Origin: JAGOBP01 sp964550855
GTDB taxonomy: Bacteria > Chloroflexota > Anaerolineae > Fen-1058
Assembly (NCBI GenBank): GCA_964550855.1
Contig: CAZKBQ010000013.1
Coordinates: forward strand, 22,077 to 86,076
Length of the DNA: 64,000 bases
Direction of reading: 5' to 3'
Below the pieces are notes generated by a model. The model was given only the letters and a program-made list of their open reading frames with translations. It was not told where the DNA came from and ran no database searches. Below, in pieces: positions 54,815 to 63,372 of the stretch. The position numbers were made by a program, and so were the translations under genes. Each line of letters begins with the position of its first letter. Within the stretch, counting starts at the first letter, position 1.

Positions 54815-56353
54815 TTACACCGACGCCAACGCGGCGCGCTGCTCCACCTGCGCCACGATCTGTTCAATGCGCGCCGCGGCCTGTGATTGGATGGACTGCC
54901 ATTCGGCGGCGTATTGGTGCGCCAGCGCTTTGTCGTCGAGCGAGGCGGCGTTGATGCGGACGTTCATGCCGGCCGCGTCGATGGCGGCCCGCGCCATGAA
55001 CGCGCCGGAGGCCGCATCGCTGGCGGCGTTGACGTTGCCGCTCGCGGCGACCACCTGGAGCAAATCCAGTGTTTGCAGACACAACTGCGCGGTGTGCAGC
55101 GGCACCCGGGTGGCGTGCTGCGTGGCGAGTTGCACCGCCTGCGCGCGCGCGGCCTGCTCTTCGGGCGTCTCCTTAGGCAGCCGGAAAGCGTCCATCACTT
55201 CGGTGAACGCGGCGGAATCTTCGTCGATGGCGGCGGTGAGTCTGGCGCGCAACTCATCCGCCTGCGCGGCAATGTCCTTCATCTGCGCGTCCACTGCGGC
55301 GTACTTCTTCTTCCCGATTGTCAACCGCGCCACCATCCCGGCCAGCGCGGCGGACAGCGCGCCTGCCAAAGCGGCTACCGCGCCGCCGCCGGGCGCGGCC
55401 GTGCCCGCCGCGGTCGCTTCGAGGAAGGCGTTGGGCACGATCGATTTACTTTCGCCCGTCAGCGCTGCGCGCAGCTTGTTTTCAAGGATTTGATCACGCT
55501 CGAACATATCGAGCTGCAGGTACCACTGCGCCGCGTCGATCAGCGCGTCCGTCGGCGTGAGGCCGACCAGTTCGGTCTTGGTGATGGCGCAGCCATAGCG
55601 CGCGGCTTCGCGGCGGATGGTTTCGACCACGCGGGCGATGGGCGTCTTGCGGAAGTTGGTCAGGTTCATCGACACCTGCGCCTGCCCGTCCACCAGCAGG
55701 CCGATCGATTTGACGAAGCGCAGGCCGCCGCTGGAATGGCGGATGGCTCTGGCGATGTGTTCGGCAATCTTCACATCGCTCGTGTTGAGATAGGCGTTGA
55801 ACGCGATCAAAAACGCGCGCGCGCCGATGACGGTTGCGCCCGCCGGCCCGACTTGTTTCGGGCCGAAGTCGGGATCGCGTTCCGGGTTGACGCCCATTTC
55901 GGCTTTCAGCGCCTCGTACTGGCCGCGCCGGATGTTTTCCAGATTGGTGCGTTCGGGCCGCGTGGCGGCGGCTTCGTACAGGTAAACGGGGATGCCCAGT
56001 TCGTCGCCCACGCGCTGCCCCACGCGCTTTGCCATCGCCACGCATTCTTCCAGCGTGACGCCGCTGACGGGCACGAAGGGGCAGACATCGGTGGCGCCGA
56101 TGCGCGGGTGCTGGCCGGTGTGCTGATCCAGATCGATCAACTGCGCGGCGGTCTGGATGGCATTGAAGGCGGCTTCTTCCACGGCGGCCGGCTCGCCGAC
56201 GAAGGTGAGCACGGTGCGGTTGTGATCCAGATCGGAATGTTGATCGAGCAAAGTGATGCCCGCGATCGCGTCGATCGCCGATCGGATCCGAGCGACGACT
56301 TCGGGCCGCCGGGCTTCGCTGAAGTTGGGGACGCATTCGACAATTTTGGTCAC
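54815..56353 (-). CDS. Bifunctional glutamate formimidoyltransferase / formimidoyl-THF cyclodeaminase
   Basis: 512 aa. The first 300 residues are the formimidoyltransferase (IVECVPNFSEARRPEVV, HSDLDHNRTVLTFVG, HPRIGATDVCPFVPV). From about 305 to 512 is the cyclodeaminase (AFLEATAAGTAAPGGGAVAALAGALSAAL, ASGNVNAASDAASGAFMA). Together they move the formimino group of formimino-glutamate to tetrahydrofolate and release ammonia, the end of one histidine degradation route. The fused form is the animal type and also occurs in some bacteria. No hut genes are adjacent. The start has a weak ribosome site. Confidence 0.92.
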   Translation of the reverse strand: MTKIVECVPNFSEARRPEVVARIRSAIDAIAGITLLDQHSDLDHNRTVLTFVGEPAAVEEAAFNAIQTAAQLIDLDQHTGQHPRIGATDVCPFVPVSGVTLEECVAMAKRVGQRVGDELGIPVYLYEAAATRPERTNLENIRRGQYEALKAEMGVNPERDPDFGPKQVGPAGATVIGARAFLIAFNAYLNTSDVKIAEHIARAIRHSSGGLRFVKSIGLLVDGQAQVSMNLTNFRKTPIARVVETIRREAARYGCAITKTELVGLTPTDALIDAAQWYLQLDMFERDQILENKLRAALTGESKSIVPNAFLEATAAGTAAPGGGAVAALAGALSAALAGMVARLTIGKKKYAAVDAQMKDIAAQADELRARLTAAIDEDSAAFTEVMDAFRLPKETPEEQAARAQAVQLATQHATRVPLHTAQLCLQTLDLLQVVAASGNVNAASDAASGAFMARAAIDAAGMNVRINAASLDDKALAHQYAAEWQSIQSQAAARIEQIVAQVEQRAALASV

Positions 56354-56400
56354 AGGTCTGATCCTTGATCGAGAGTGAGGCGGCTATTGTACCATCGGGC

Positions 56401-56437
56401 AAACAAAAAGTCCGGCTGGCGCGCGGCGAGCCGGACT
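56401..56437 (-). terminator. Terminator of the liv operon
   Basis: On the minus strand 9-bp arms AGTCCGGCT / AGCCGGACT end at 56409 and run into TTTTTGTTT. Textbook intrinsic terminator 18 bp after livF. Confidence 0.92.
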
Positions 56438-56454
56438 GTTGACGACCTGCGGGC

Positions 56455-57162
56455 CTACTGCACGCCTAAGTAGGTATCCTGAACCTGTTTGTTGTTCTTG
56501 AGTTCGTCGGCGGTGCCCTGCAGCACGATGCGGCCGGTCTCCAGCACGTAGCCGCGCGTGGCCACCGCCAGCGCCATCATGGCGTTCTGCTCCACCAGCA
56601 GAATGGTGGTGCCCTGGCTGTTGATCTCTTTGATGATCTCGAAGATTTGCTCCACCAAGATGGGGGCCAGACCCATGGACGGCTCGTCCAGCATTAGCAC
56701 TTTGGGGCGGGCCATCATGGCGCGGGCCATGGCCAGCATCTGCTGCTCGCCGCCCGACAACGTGCCGCCGGCCTGGCGGACGCGTTCCTTGAGGCGCGGG
56801 AACAGTTCAAAGACGCGGTTCAGATCTTTCTGAATGCCTTCTTTGTCCTTGCGCTGATACGCGCCCATTTCCAGGTTTTCCAGCACCGTCATGCGCGGGA
56901 AGATCTGGCGGCCTTCGGGCGCCTGCGACACGCCGTGCGCCACGATCTGATCGGTGGGCAGTTGTTCCAGCGCCACGCCGTTCAGGATGACTGAACCCTG
57001 CCGCGGCCGGTTGAGGCCCTGAATGGTGCGCAGCGTGGTGCTCTTGCCCGCGCCGTTGGCGCCGATGAGCGTGACGATCTCGCCGTCGCCGACGGTGAAC
57101 GAAATGCCCTTGAGCGCGTGAATGTTGCCGTAGTAGGTGTGAACGTCGCGAAGTTCGAGCAT
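56455..57162 (-). CDS. livF: Branched-chain amino acid ABC transporter ATPase LivF
   Basis: 235 aa: Walker A GANGAGKST, signature LSGGEQQMLAMARAM, Walker B VLMLDEPSMGLAP, and the short C-terminus of LivF (GRIVLQGTADELKNN). Last gene of the livJHMGF operon; its ribosome site AGGAG lies within the end of livG. Confidence 0.95.
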   Translation of the reverse strand: MLELRDVHTYYGNIHALKGISFTVGDGEIVTLIGANGAGKSTTLRTIQGLNRPRQGSVILNGVALEQLPTDQIVAHGVSQAPEGRQIFPRMTVLENLEMGAYQRKDKEGIQKDLNRVFELFPRLKERVRQAGGTLSGGEQQMLAMARAMMARPKVLMLDEPSMGLAPILVEQIFEIIKEINSQGTTILLVEQNAMMALAVATRGYVLETGRIVLQGTADELKNNKQVQDTYLGVQ

Positions 57163-57164
57163 GG

Positions 57165-57941
57165 CTAGGCTCCTGCGCCGGTGCCCAGATAGGCTTCGAT
57201 GACCTGTTGGTTATTTTGAATTTCGACGGGCGTGCCTTCGGCGATTTTCTCGCCGTGATCGAGCACGCTCACCCGATCGGAGATGCCCATGACCACGCGC
57301 ATGTGGTGCTCGATGAGCAGCACCGTCAGGTTGAGGTCCTTGCGGACGAAGCGCACAAATTCGGTCAGGTCGGCGGTCTCGCTCTGATTCATGCCGGCGG
57401 TCGGTTCGTCCAGCAGCAGCAGCTTGGGCTGGCTGGCAAGGGCGCGGGCGATCTCCAGCCGGCGCTGATCGCCGTAGGGCAGGCTGCGGGCCACCATCTC
57501 GGCGCGGGCGCGACCCAGCCCCACGTAATCCAGCATATCCAGCGCGCGGCCGCGCACCCGGTCTTCTTCTTTAGACATGCGGCCGGTGCGCAGGGTGATG
57601 GCCAGCCAGCCGGCGCTCATGCGCGTGTGCGAGCCGACCATGACGTTTTCCAGCACCGTCATCGCCGGGAACAGGCGGATGTTTTGAAAGGTGCGGGCGA
57701 TGCCCAGGGTGGTGATGTCGTGCGGCTTCATCGTGCCGATGTTGGTGCCGTTGAAGATCATCGTGCCGCTGGTGACGGGATACACGCCGGTGATCATGTT
57801 GAAGAACGTGGTCTTGCCCGCGCCGTTTGGCCCGATCAGGCCGGCGATCATGCCCGGCTCCATCACAAAGTTGACCCGGTTGACGGCGGTGAGACCGCCG
57901 AAAATCTTGGTCACTCCGGTTGCTTCCAGCAGATAGGTCAT
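57165..57941 (-). CDS. livG: Branched-chain amino acid ABC transporter ATPase LivG
   Basis: 258 aa: Walker A GPNGAGKTT, the LivG-specific TLGIARTFQNIRLFPAMTVLENVMVG, signature PYGDQRRLEIARAL and Walker B LLLLDEPTAGMN. Pairs with LivF to drive import. Confidence 0.95.
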   Translation of the reverse strand: MTYLLEATGVTKIFGGLTAVNRVNFVMEPGMIAGLIGPNGAGKTTFFNMITGVYPVTSGTMIFNGTNIGTMKPHDITTLGIARTFQNIRLFPAMTVLENVMVGSHTRMSAGWLAITLRTGRMSKEEDRVRGRALDMLDYVGLGRARAEMVARSLPYGDQRRLEIARALASQPKLLLLDEPTAGMNQSETADLTEFVRFVRKDLNLTVLLIEHHMRVVMGISDRVSVLDHGEKIAEGTPVEIQNNQQVIEAYLGTGAGA

Positions 57942-57955
57942 GGCCTCGTCTCCCT

Positions 57956-59746
57956 TTACGCCGCGCTGGGTGTGGCTTTGCCTTCCGGCTCTTCGGGTGG
58001 TTCCTCGGCGTGGAACTGCATGCGCTGCTCGCGTGTGGGCAGCAGGCCTTCCGGCCGGAAGGCCATCACCAGCACCAGCACCAGACCCAGCAGCAGGAAG
58101 CGGTACTTCACCGGGTCAAGGTTGGCCTGGATGAAGCCACGCACGGCGCTGTCGGTGATCGACGGCATCAGCACGTGGGTCTGCAGACCGTTGAGCAAGC
58201 TCTGAAATTGCTTGAGCAGCAGCAGGTCGGCCACAAAGATGATCATCGCGCCCAGGATGTTGCCGGGGATGCTGCCCAGGCCGCCCAGCACAATGGCCGA
58301 CAGGATGATGATGGACGCGCCGAAGCCAAAGATGTCCGGGAACACCGCCGACACGTAAGCGGCATAGAAGGCGCCTGCCAGGCCGGCAAAGGCCGCGCCC
58401 ACCGCAAAGGCCGTCAGCTTGGTGTGAACCAGGTTGACGCCCATCTGGTTGGCGGCCAGTTCGTCCTCACGGATGGCCGTCCACGCGCGGCCCAGTCGTG
58501 AATTCTTCAGCCGCAGCTTGATGAAGATCACAAAGCCGATCAACGCGAGCAGCAGGAAATACCACGGCAGCAGATTGTCCGACGAGAACTGCCCCGGCTG
58601 CACGGTATTCCAGATCGGGGCCAGCAGCCCTTCGTCCGAGTGCGGAATGGGCACGAACAGCAAAACGATGAGCGCCGCTGCCAGCCCGTAGACCAACCCC
58701 TTCCACAGCGTCATGCCGCCGCGCAGCTGGTGCCGGCGGAAGAAGAAGAAGATCAAGCCGATCAAGATCAGCATCACCGCCGCTTTGACGATCACGGACA
58801 GCCCGGTGTCGGCCGGTGTGATGATCGGCAGCATCGGGCGATCGATCGGGTTGATGCCGCGCACCCCGGCGGTCAGGTTAAAGTCTTGCGCCAGCACCAG
58901 GCACTGGGCCGTTGGCTGGCCGCCGCCGATCGACTGAATGGCCGGCAGGATCAGGCACGTGATCGGTTCTTTGATCGTAATCTTGATCAGTTGTTGAAAC
59001 GCCACCGGCACGATCTCGCCGAAGCCGAGCGTGATGATGGCGATATAGTCGCCCTTCAGGCCCAGCGTCGGCGCGCCCAGCGCCAGCCCAAACAAAGCCG
59101 CCACGCCGGCCGCCACCCACAGTAACAGCCAGAAGTTGACGTGCACACCGAGCTGATTGGATGAGAGCAGGGCGGTGGCGTAAGCGCCGAAGCCGAAGAA
59201 GGCCGCATACCCCAGGTTGAGCAGGCCGGCATAACCCGCCACCACGTCCAGCCCCAGCGACAACAACACGTAGATGCCGGCGAACACGATCGTGGCCGCC
59301 CAGTTCAACTTTAACGCCTGATCGACAAACGGATAGATCACGATCACGGCTGCGAAGACGGCGTAGTTCAGGTTGCGCACCTGGCGCTTGTCTGGCAAGG
59401 CCTGAACCACCGCCATGCCCAGCGCCGCCAGCGTGCCCAACACTATGCCGATGATGGCGGCCGGAAAGGTGACTTCGGGCGGGTGATCCGTCATCACCGC
59501 CGCATCGGCCAGGCCGGTGTCAAAGATGATGCCGCCAATAGCCGTCAACACTGTGAAGATGAGCGCCATGACGACGACATCGCGGCGGGATGGGGCGCGG
59601 CCGCCGATGCCCAGCGACCCGGCCGTAAAGCCCAACAGCAGCCCGCCCAGGATGGACAAGGCCAGAATCGACCAGCCACCGAACAGCATCGCTACAAAGC
59701 CGGACGCCAACCCGACGAGTATTCCACGCTTGATGGTTTTGGTCAT
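57956..59746 (-). CDS. livM: Branched-chain amino acid ABC transporter permease LivM, enlarged
   Basis: 596 aa, clearly longer than usual LivM (about 300-430). Core motifs are present: YAGLLNLGYAAFFGFGAYATALL, LKGDYIAIITLGFGEIVPV, NSRLGRAWTAIREDELAANQMGVN and SIIILSAIVLGGLGSIPGNILGA. The extra length is an N-terminal region of several helices (about 1-150) and a central insertion (about 280-385) with further helices and a soluble loop. Confidence 0.92.
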   Translation of the reverse strand: MTKTIKRGILVGLASGFVAMLFGGWSILALSILGGLLLGFTAGSLGIGGRAPSRRDVVVMALIFTVLTAIGGIIFDTGLADAAVMTDHPPEVTFPAAIIGIVLGTLAALGMAVVQALPDKRQVRNLNYAVFAAVIVIYPFVDQALKLNWAATIVFAGIYVLLSLGLDVVAGYAGLLNLGYAAFFGFGAYATALLSSNQLGVHVNFWLLLWVAAGVAALFGLALGAPTLGLKGDYIAIITLGFGEIVPVAFQQLIKITIKEPITCLILPAIQSIGGGQPTAQCLVLAQDFNLTAGVRGINPIDRPMLPIITPADTGLSVIVKAAVMLILIGLIFFFFRRHQLRGGMTLWKGLVYGLAAALIVLLFVPIPHSDEGLLAPIWNTVQPGQFSSDNLLPWYFLLLALIGFVIFIKLRLKNSRLGRAWTAIREDELAANQMGVNLVHTKLTAFAVGAAFAGLAGAFYAAYVSAVFPDIFGFGASIIILSAIVLGGLGSIPGNILGAMIIFVADLLLLKQFQSLLNGLQTHVLMPSITDSAVRGFIQANLDPVKYRFLLLGLVLVLVMAFRPEGLLPTREQRMQFHAEEPPEEPEGKATPSAA

Positions 59747-59756
59747 GGCTGCACCT

Positions 59757-60848
59757 TTAGGCTTTCTGACCCACGCCCGTGCCCAGCAGGCCGTTGGGCC
59801 GGAAGATCAACACCAGCACCAGCACCGAGAAAACCCAGGCGCGCGTCCAGGCCGGGTTAAGCAGGCCATCGCTGAGCGAGGTGAGGATGCCGATGAGGAA
59901 GCCGCCCAGCATGGCCCCGGTCACATTGCCGATGCCACCCAGCACCGCCGCCGTAAACGATCGCAACCCGGCCTGAAAGCCCATGAGCCACCAGGCCGTG
60001 TTGACATACAGGCCGTTGAGCACGGCCGCCGCGCCGGCCAGCGCCCCGCCGATGAAGAACGTAATGGCGATGATGCGGTCAATGTTGATGCCCATGATCT
60101 TGGCCGCGTCCCGATTCTCGGCAGTGGCGCGCATCGCCTTGCCCAGCCGGGTGCGCTGCACAAACAGGCGCAGCGCAAACATCAACAAAATGGCCGCGAT
60201 CACGACGAAGACTTCTTTAGTATAAATTTTGAGCGGCAGATCCTGGCCGGTCAGCATCTGAATCATATCGTGGCTGCCCAGCAAATCGGGATAGGCTTTC
60301 TGCGCGGCGCCGCCGCTGGTGCCGTAATAGGGCTTGAGAAATTCAATATACCCCTGGCCGGCCCAGATCTGGCCCAGATTCTGCAGGATCAGCGATACGC
60401 CGATGGCGGAGATCAACGGCGCCAGGCGCGGCGCGTTGCGCAGCCGCCGATAGGCGGCCCGCTCAATCACGGCGTTGAGCGTCCCGCCGAACAGCACGGC
60501 GATGATCAGCGCGGCCAGGATGGCGACCAGGATCGCTCCGGCATCGCTCTTGTTGGTTGCACCGAGCGCGGCGATCACCGTCAGCGAGGCGAAGGTGCTC
60601 ATCATATATACGTCGCCGTGCGCGAAGTTGATCAACTGGATGATGCCGTACACCATGGTGTAGCCCAGCGCCACCACCGCAAAAATGCCGCCGTTGGCGA
60701 TGCCGATCCATAAAAAGCGCATCACGCTGGCGGGGTTGTCGCGTAGGGTCGTGATGATGCGTTCGATGTCAAAGCCGGCGATGGGGCTGAGCAGCAGGAA
60801 GATGTAGATGATGACTGCTGCCAGCAGGAGTTTTCTGAGGGTTTTCAT
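59757..60848 (-). CDS. livH: Branched-chain amino acid ABC transporter permease LivH
   Basis: 363 aa. GIANGGIFAVVALGYTMVYGIIQLINFAHGDVYMM is the LivH N-terminal hallmark; RAYR-like RAAYRRLRNAPRLAPLISAIGVSLILQN and LGKAMRATAENRDAAKIMGIN follow. First membrane gene after livJ, from which it is separated by a hairpin. Confidence 0.95.
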   Translation of the reverse strand: MKTLRKLLLAAVIIYIFLLLSPIAGFDIERIITTLRDNPASVMRFLWIGIANGGIFAVVALGYTMVYGIIQLINFAHGDVYMMSTFASLTVIAALGATNKSDAGAILVAILAALIIAVLFGGTLNAVIERAAYRRLRNAPRLAPLISAIGVSLILQNLGQIWAGQGYIEFLKPYYGTSGGAAQKAYPDLLGSHDMIQMLTGQDLPLKIYTKEVFVVIAAILLMFALRLFVQRTRLGKAMRATAENRDAAKIMGINIDRIIAITFFIGGALAGAAAVLNGLYVNTAWWLMGFQAGLRSFTAAVLGGIGNVTGAMLGGFLIGILTSLSDGLLNPAWTRAWVFSVLVLVLIFRPNGLLGTGVGQKA

Positions 60849-60892
60849 CGGCGCGCTCCCTGATAGGGCCCAGCACTGCCGGGGGCTGATGG

Positions 60893-60928
60893 AGAAGTGG
60901 GGCAGCCATACGTCGCTACCCCACTTCT
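60893..60928 (-). terminator. Hairpin between livJ and livH
   Basis: 10-bp arms AGAAGTGGGG / CCCCACTTCT with a 16-nt loop, 25 bp after the livJ stop on the minus strand, no T-run. Probably stabilises livJ mRNA or limits readthrough. Confidence 0.65.
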
Positions 60929-60953
60929 ATCGGACCTGGATTGTCGGCGAGCG

Positions 60954-62276
60954 TTACTCAGCCTTGAACGTACCCACGGCGACGTACTTCCCGCCCTGGA
61001 CCTGATAACCGGTCATATCCGTCAGGGTGGTGTCACCGTTGGCGTCGAACGACCACGTGCCCAGCGCGCCGCTGAAGTTCTTGGTGCCCATCACGGCTTC
61101 GCGCACAGCAGTGCGGTTGGTGGGATCGCCGCCGGCCTTGCACACAGCCTCGATGCCGGCGATCACGGCGCCGATGGCGTCGTAACCGTAAACCGCGTAC
61201 GGCTCATTGGTCGGGCCGTATTCGGCCGCGTAGTCCTTCAGGTATTGCTGGCCGGCAGGCGGCAGCTTGTCAACGGGGATGCCGCCGACGGTGGCGTACA
61301 CGCCCTCGGCCACATCCGCGCCTGCACCGTCGATGAAGGCCTGGGTCTGGATGCCGTCCGGCCCCATGTACTTGACCTTGGTGTTGTCACCCATCGCGCC
61401 CACTTTGTCCTTGAGCAACTGGGCTGCGTTGTTGTCAACCACCATGCCCACATAGATCATGTCGGGCGGATTGCCGCCGTTGCTGGAGGCGATCTTGGTC
61501 ATCAGCGCCTTGTAGTCGGCTGCCTTCGGGTCGATGGACTCCTGGCCCAACACCTTCAGGCCGATCTTCTGGGCAGTCGCGTTGAACACATCGGCCACGC
61601 CCTTGCCGTACAGCTCGGCGTCGTCCAGAATGTACACAGTTTGCACGCCCAGGCTCTTGGCCCAGCTGGCCGCCACCGCGCCCTGAATGTCGTCAGCCGC
61701 CACGACGCGCGCGTAAGTGCGCTTGCCGGTCGGGTAGTAGATGCCGGGTTCGCCCTTCTTCACATCGGCGCCCACTTCCTTAGTCAGGCCAGAATACGTG
61801 TTGGCCGGCGAGACCATCACCAGGTCGGCCTGATTCAAAATCGGGATCGACAGCGCCGCAGCGCCCGAGTTGAACGTGCCGATGTAAGCCACCACCGACT
61901 TGTCGGCCACGGCCTTGTTGGCGTTCTCGGTCTCAACCGCCGGGTCCCACTTGCCCAGCGCCGCCGAGGCGTCGTCGAGCGACTCGTACACTACCTTATA
62001 CTTGCCGCCGCAGACCTCGTTGTTGATCTGCTTGAGCTTGAGCTGAATTGACTTCACAATCGTGTCGGTCTGGGTCAGCGAAGCGCCCGTCAGCGGAAGG
62101 CTGGAGACGATCTTGATGGTGCCGCCAGCCGCCGGTTGGGCCGGCTGCGCGGGTTGCGCCGGCTGCGCCGGTTGCGCCGGCTGGGCGGGTTGGGCCGGAG
62201 CGGCCGCGGGCTGGCAGGCTGCCAGCAAGACGCCGACTACGACCAACAGCGTTACAACCAACTTGGTGGACTTCAT
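60954..62276 (-). CDS. livJ: Branched-chain amino acid-binding lipoprotein LivJ/LivK
   Basis: 440 aa. Lipoprotein signal MKSTKLVVTLLVVVGVLLAAC with Cys21, a PAQ tandem linker, then a Leu/Ile/Val-binding fold (TIKIVSSLPLTGASLTQTDTIVKSI; VVAYIGTFNSGAAALSIPIL; DMIYVGMVVDNNAAQLLK). ATG 62276 is fixed by AGGAGGAG. Delivers amino acids (or similar) to LivHM. Confidence 0.93.
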   Translation of the reverse strand: MKSTKLVVTLLVVVGVLLAACQPAAAPAQPAQPAQPAQPAQPAQPAQPAAGGTIKIVSSLPLTGASLTQTDTIVKSIQLKLKQINNEVCGGKYKVVYESLDDASAALGKWDPAVETENANKAVADKSVVAYIGTFNSGAAALSIPILNQADLVMVSPANTYSGLTKEVGADVKKGEPGIYYPTGKRTYARVVAADDIQGAVAASWAKSLGVQTVYILDDAELYGKGVADVFNATAQKIGLKVLGQESIDPKAADYKALMTKIASSNGGNPPDMIYVGMVVDNNAAQLLKDKVGAMGDNTKVKYMGPDGIQTQAFIDGAGADVAEGVYATVGGIPVDKLPPAGQQYLKDYAAEYGPTNEPYAVYGYDAIGAVIAGIEAVCKAGGDPTNRTAVREAVMGTKNFSGALGTWSFDANGDTTLTDMTGYQVQGGKYVAVGTFKAE

Positions 62277-62435
62277 TTGGATTCTCCTCCTGAAAAGAAT
62301 CGATGCGGCTCGGCCTCTGATGGGGAATAGCCAGAGGCATACGGTGCGAGGTGCGTTCAACCGAAAGGGTGGTCAACCCGTTCGCCCCCGCCGATCGGTC
62401 AAGCTTGTGGACTAACCTGACCACCTCCCTGCTAT

Positions 62436-62461
62436 AAAAAGATACCTCGCCTAAGCGAGGT
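62436..62461 (-). promoter_or_regulatory. Attenuator-like hairpin in the liv leader
   Basis: 7-bp arms ACCTCGC / GCGAGGT with loop TTAG on the minus strand, followed by ATCTTTTT (62443-62436). It begins only about 13 nt after the predicted start site. Formation would stop most transcripts, so a control mechanism or readthrough is implied. Confidence 0.6.
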
Positions 62462-62480
62462 GAGCCTTGGAAGTGGGCGA

Positions 62481-62509
62481 ATTCTATTACGGCTTAGGCG
62501 ATTTGTCAA
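62481..62509 (-). promoter_or_regulatory. Promoter of the liv operon
   Basis: Minus strand TTGACA (62509-62504), 17-bp spacer, TAGAAT (62486-62481). Start near 62474; leader about 198 nt before livJ. The spacer contains CGCCTAAGCC, whose inverted copy forms the attenuator loop region. Confidence 0.8.
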
Positions 62510-62534
62510 GAATTGGACAAATCCCAGGCTCAAC

Positions 62535-62565
62535 AAAAAACCTCCCGTCGAGTCAACGGCGGGAG
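62535..62565. terminator. Terminator of the zinc peptidase gene
   Basis: Arms CTCCCGTCG (62542-62550) / CGGCGGGAG (62557-62565), one wobble pair, loop AGTCAA; on the minus strand it runs into TTTTTT (62540-62535), and on the plus strand into TTTT. Confidence 0.85.
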
Positions 62566-62584
62566 TTTTCAAGTCGGGTCGGTG

Positions 62585-63277
62585 TTAGCGGCGGCGATCG
62601 TTGCTCAGAAGAGACACGTAGTACAGCATCGTCATGATCGACTGGACGAGCGCGGCCACGTAAGTCAGCGCGGCCGCATCCAGCACCGACTTCGCGCCGC
62701 GCGCCTCTTCGTCGCTGGTCACCAGGCCGGTGTTGCGCAGCATCACCAGGGCACGCGACGAAGCGTTGAGCTCCACCGGCAGCGTGATGAGTGAAAAGAC
62801 GGTAGTGCCCGCAAACAGGATCAGACCCACCCAGGCCAGTGAAGTCAGGTTGAGCAGCAGGCCGATGAAGAACATAGCCGGCCCCACCCACGACCCGATC
62901 TGCACGGCAGGCACGATGGCGCCGCGCAGCTTCAACGGGCCATAATCCGTGGCGTCCTGCACCGCGTGACCCACTTCGTGCGCCACGATGGCCAGCGACG
63001 CCACCGAGCGGCCGTTGGCCACGTCCTGGCTTAAACGCAGCATCTTGGCGCGCGGATCATAGTGATCGGTCAACTTGCCCGGAATGCCCTCGATGCCTAC
63101 GTCGATGATCTGCCCGTCGCTCAGCAGCTGGCGCGCCGCGTCCACGCCGTTGATGCCGCGCCGGTTGGGCACCTGCAACCACTTGGCATAGGCGCCCTGC
63201 ACTTTGGCCTGCGCCCACAGCGACAGCAGCAGTGCCGGCAGCAGGAATACGAAGTACATTGGATCAAAGAAAAACAT
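62585..63277 (-). CDS. Membrane zinc metallopeptidase (YugP/DUF2268-independent family)
   Basis: 230 aa. N-terminal helix (MYFVFLLPALLLSLWAQ), the zinc motif VAHEVGHAVQ (His100, Glu101, His104), and two or three C-terminal helices (VGPAMFFIGLLLNL; WVGLILFAGTTVFSL). This is the YugP-type 'zinc metallopeptidase' layout, with RRGINGVDAARQLL before the motif. Substrate unknown. ATG 63277 has GGAGGT upstream. Ends in a bidirectional terminator. Confidence 0.88.
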   Translation of the reverse strand: MFFFDPMYFVFLLPALLLSLWAQAKVQGAYAKWLQVPNRRGINGVDAARQLLSDGQIIDVGIEGIPGKLTDHYDPRAKMLRLSQDVANGRSVASLAIVAHEVGHAVQDATDYGPLKLRGAIVPAVQIGSWVGPAMFFIGLLLNLTSLAWVGLILFAGTTVFSLITLPVELNASSRALVMLRNTGLVTSDEEARGAKSVLDAAALTYVAALVQSIMTMLYYVSLLSNDRRR

Positions 63278-63302
63278 TGTTACCTCCACCTACCCAGTGA
63301 CA

Positions 63303-63344
63303 AATTCCATCAACCCCGACCGTGCGGACAGGGTTGATGGAATT
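63303..63344. terminator. Hairpin between dnaK and the zinc peptidase gene
   Basis: Perfect 14-bp arms AATTCCATCAACCC / GGGTTGATGGAATT around a GC-rich loop, about 30 bp after the dnaK stop. Weak T-tail on either side. Confidence 0.75.
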
Positions 63345-63372
63345 ATATCATCCGGCGTTTAACCGGTGGCGC

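Noticed and set aside
54887..56368. 493-codon plus-strand frame opposite FTCD
   Set aside because: FTCD on the minus strand has full family motifs; the plus frame has none.
62136..62215. Tandem PAQ/CCGGCTGCGC-type repeat
   Set aside because: It simply encodes the Pro-Ala-Gln linker of the LivJ lipoprotein; no evidence for phase variation.
61996..62424. GTG-started minus-strand frame with a good GGGAGGTGG site in the liv leader
   Set aside because: It runs into livJ in another frame, has a low-complexity tail and no homology; the ribosome-like site is probably coincidental, although a short leader peptide cannot be fully excluded.
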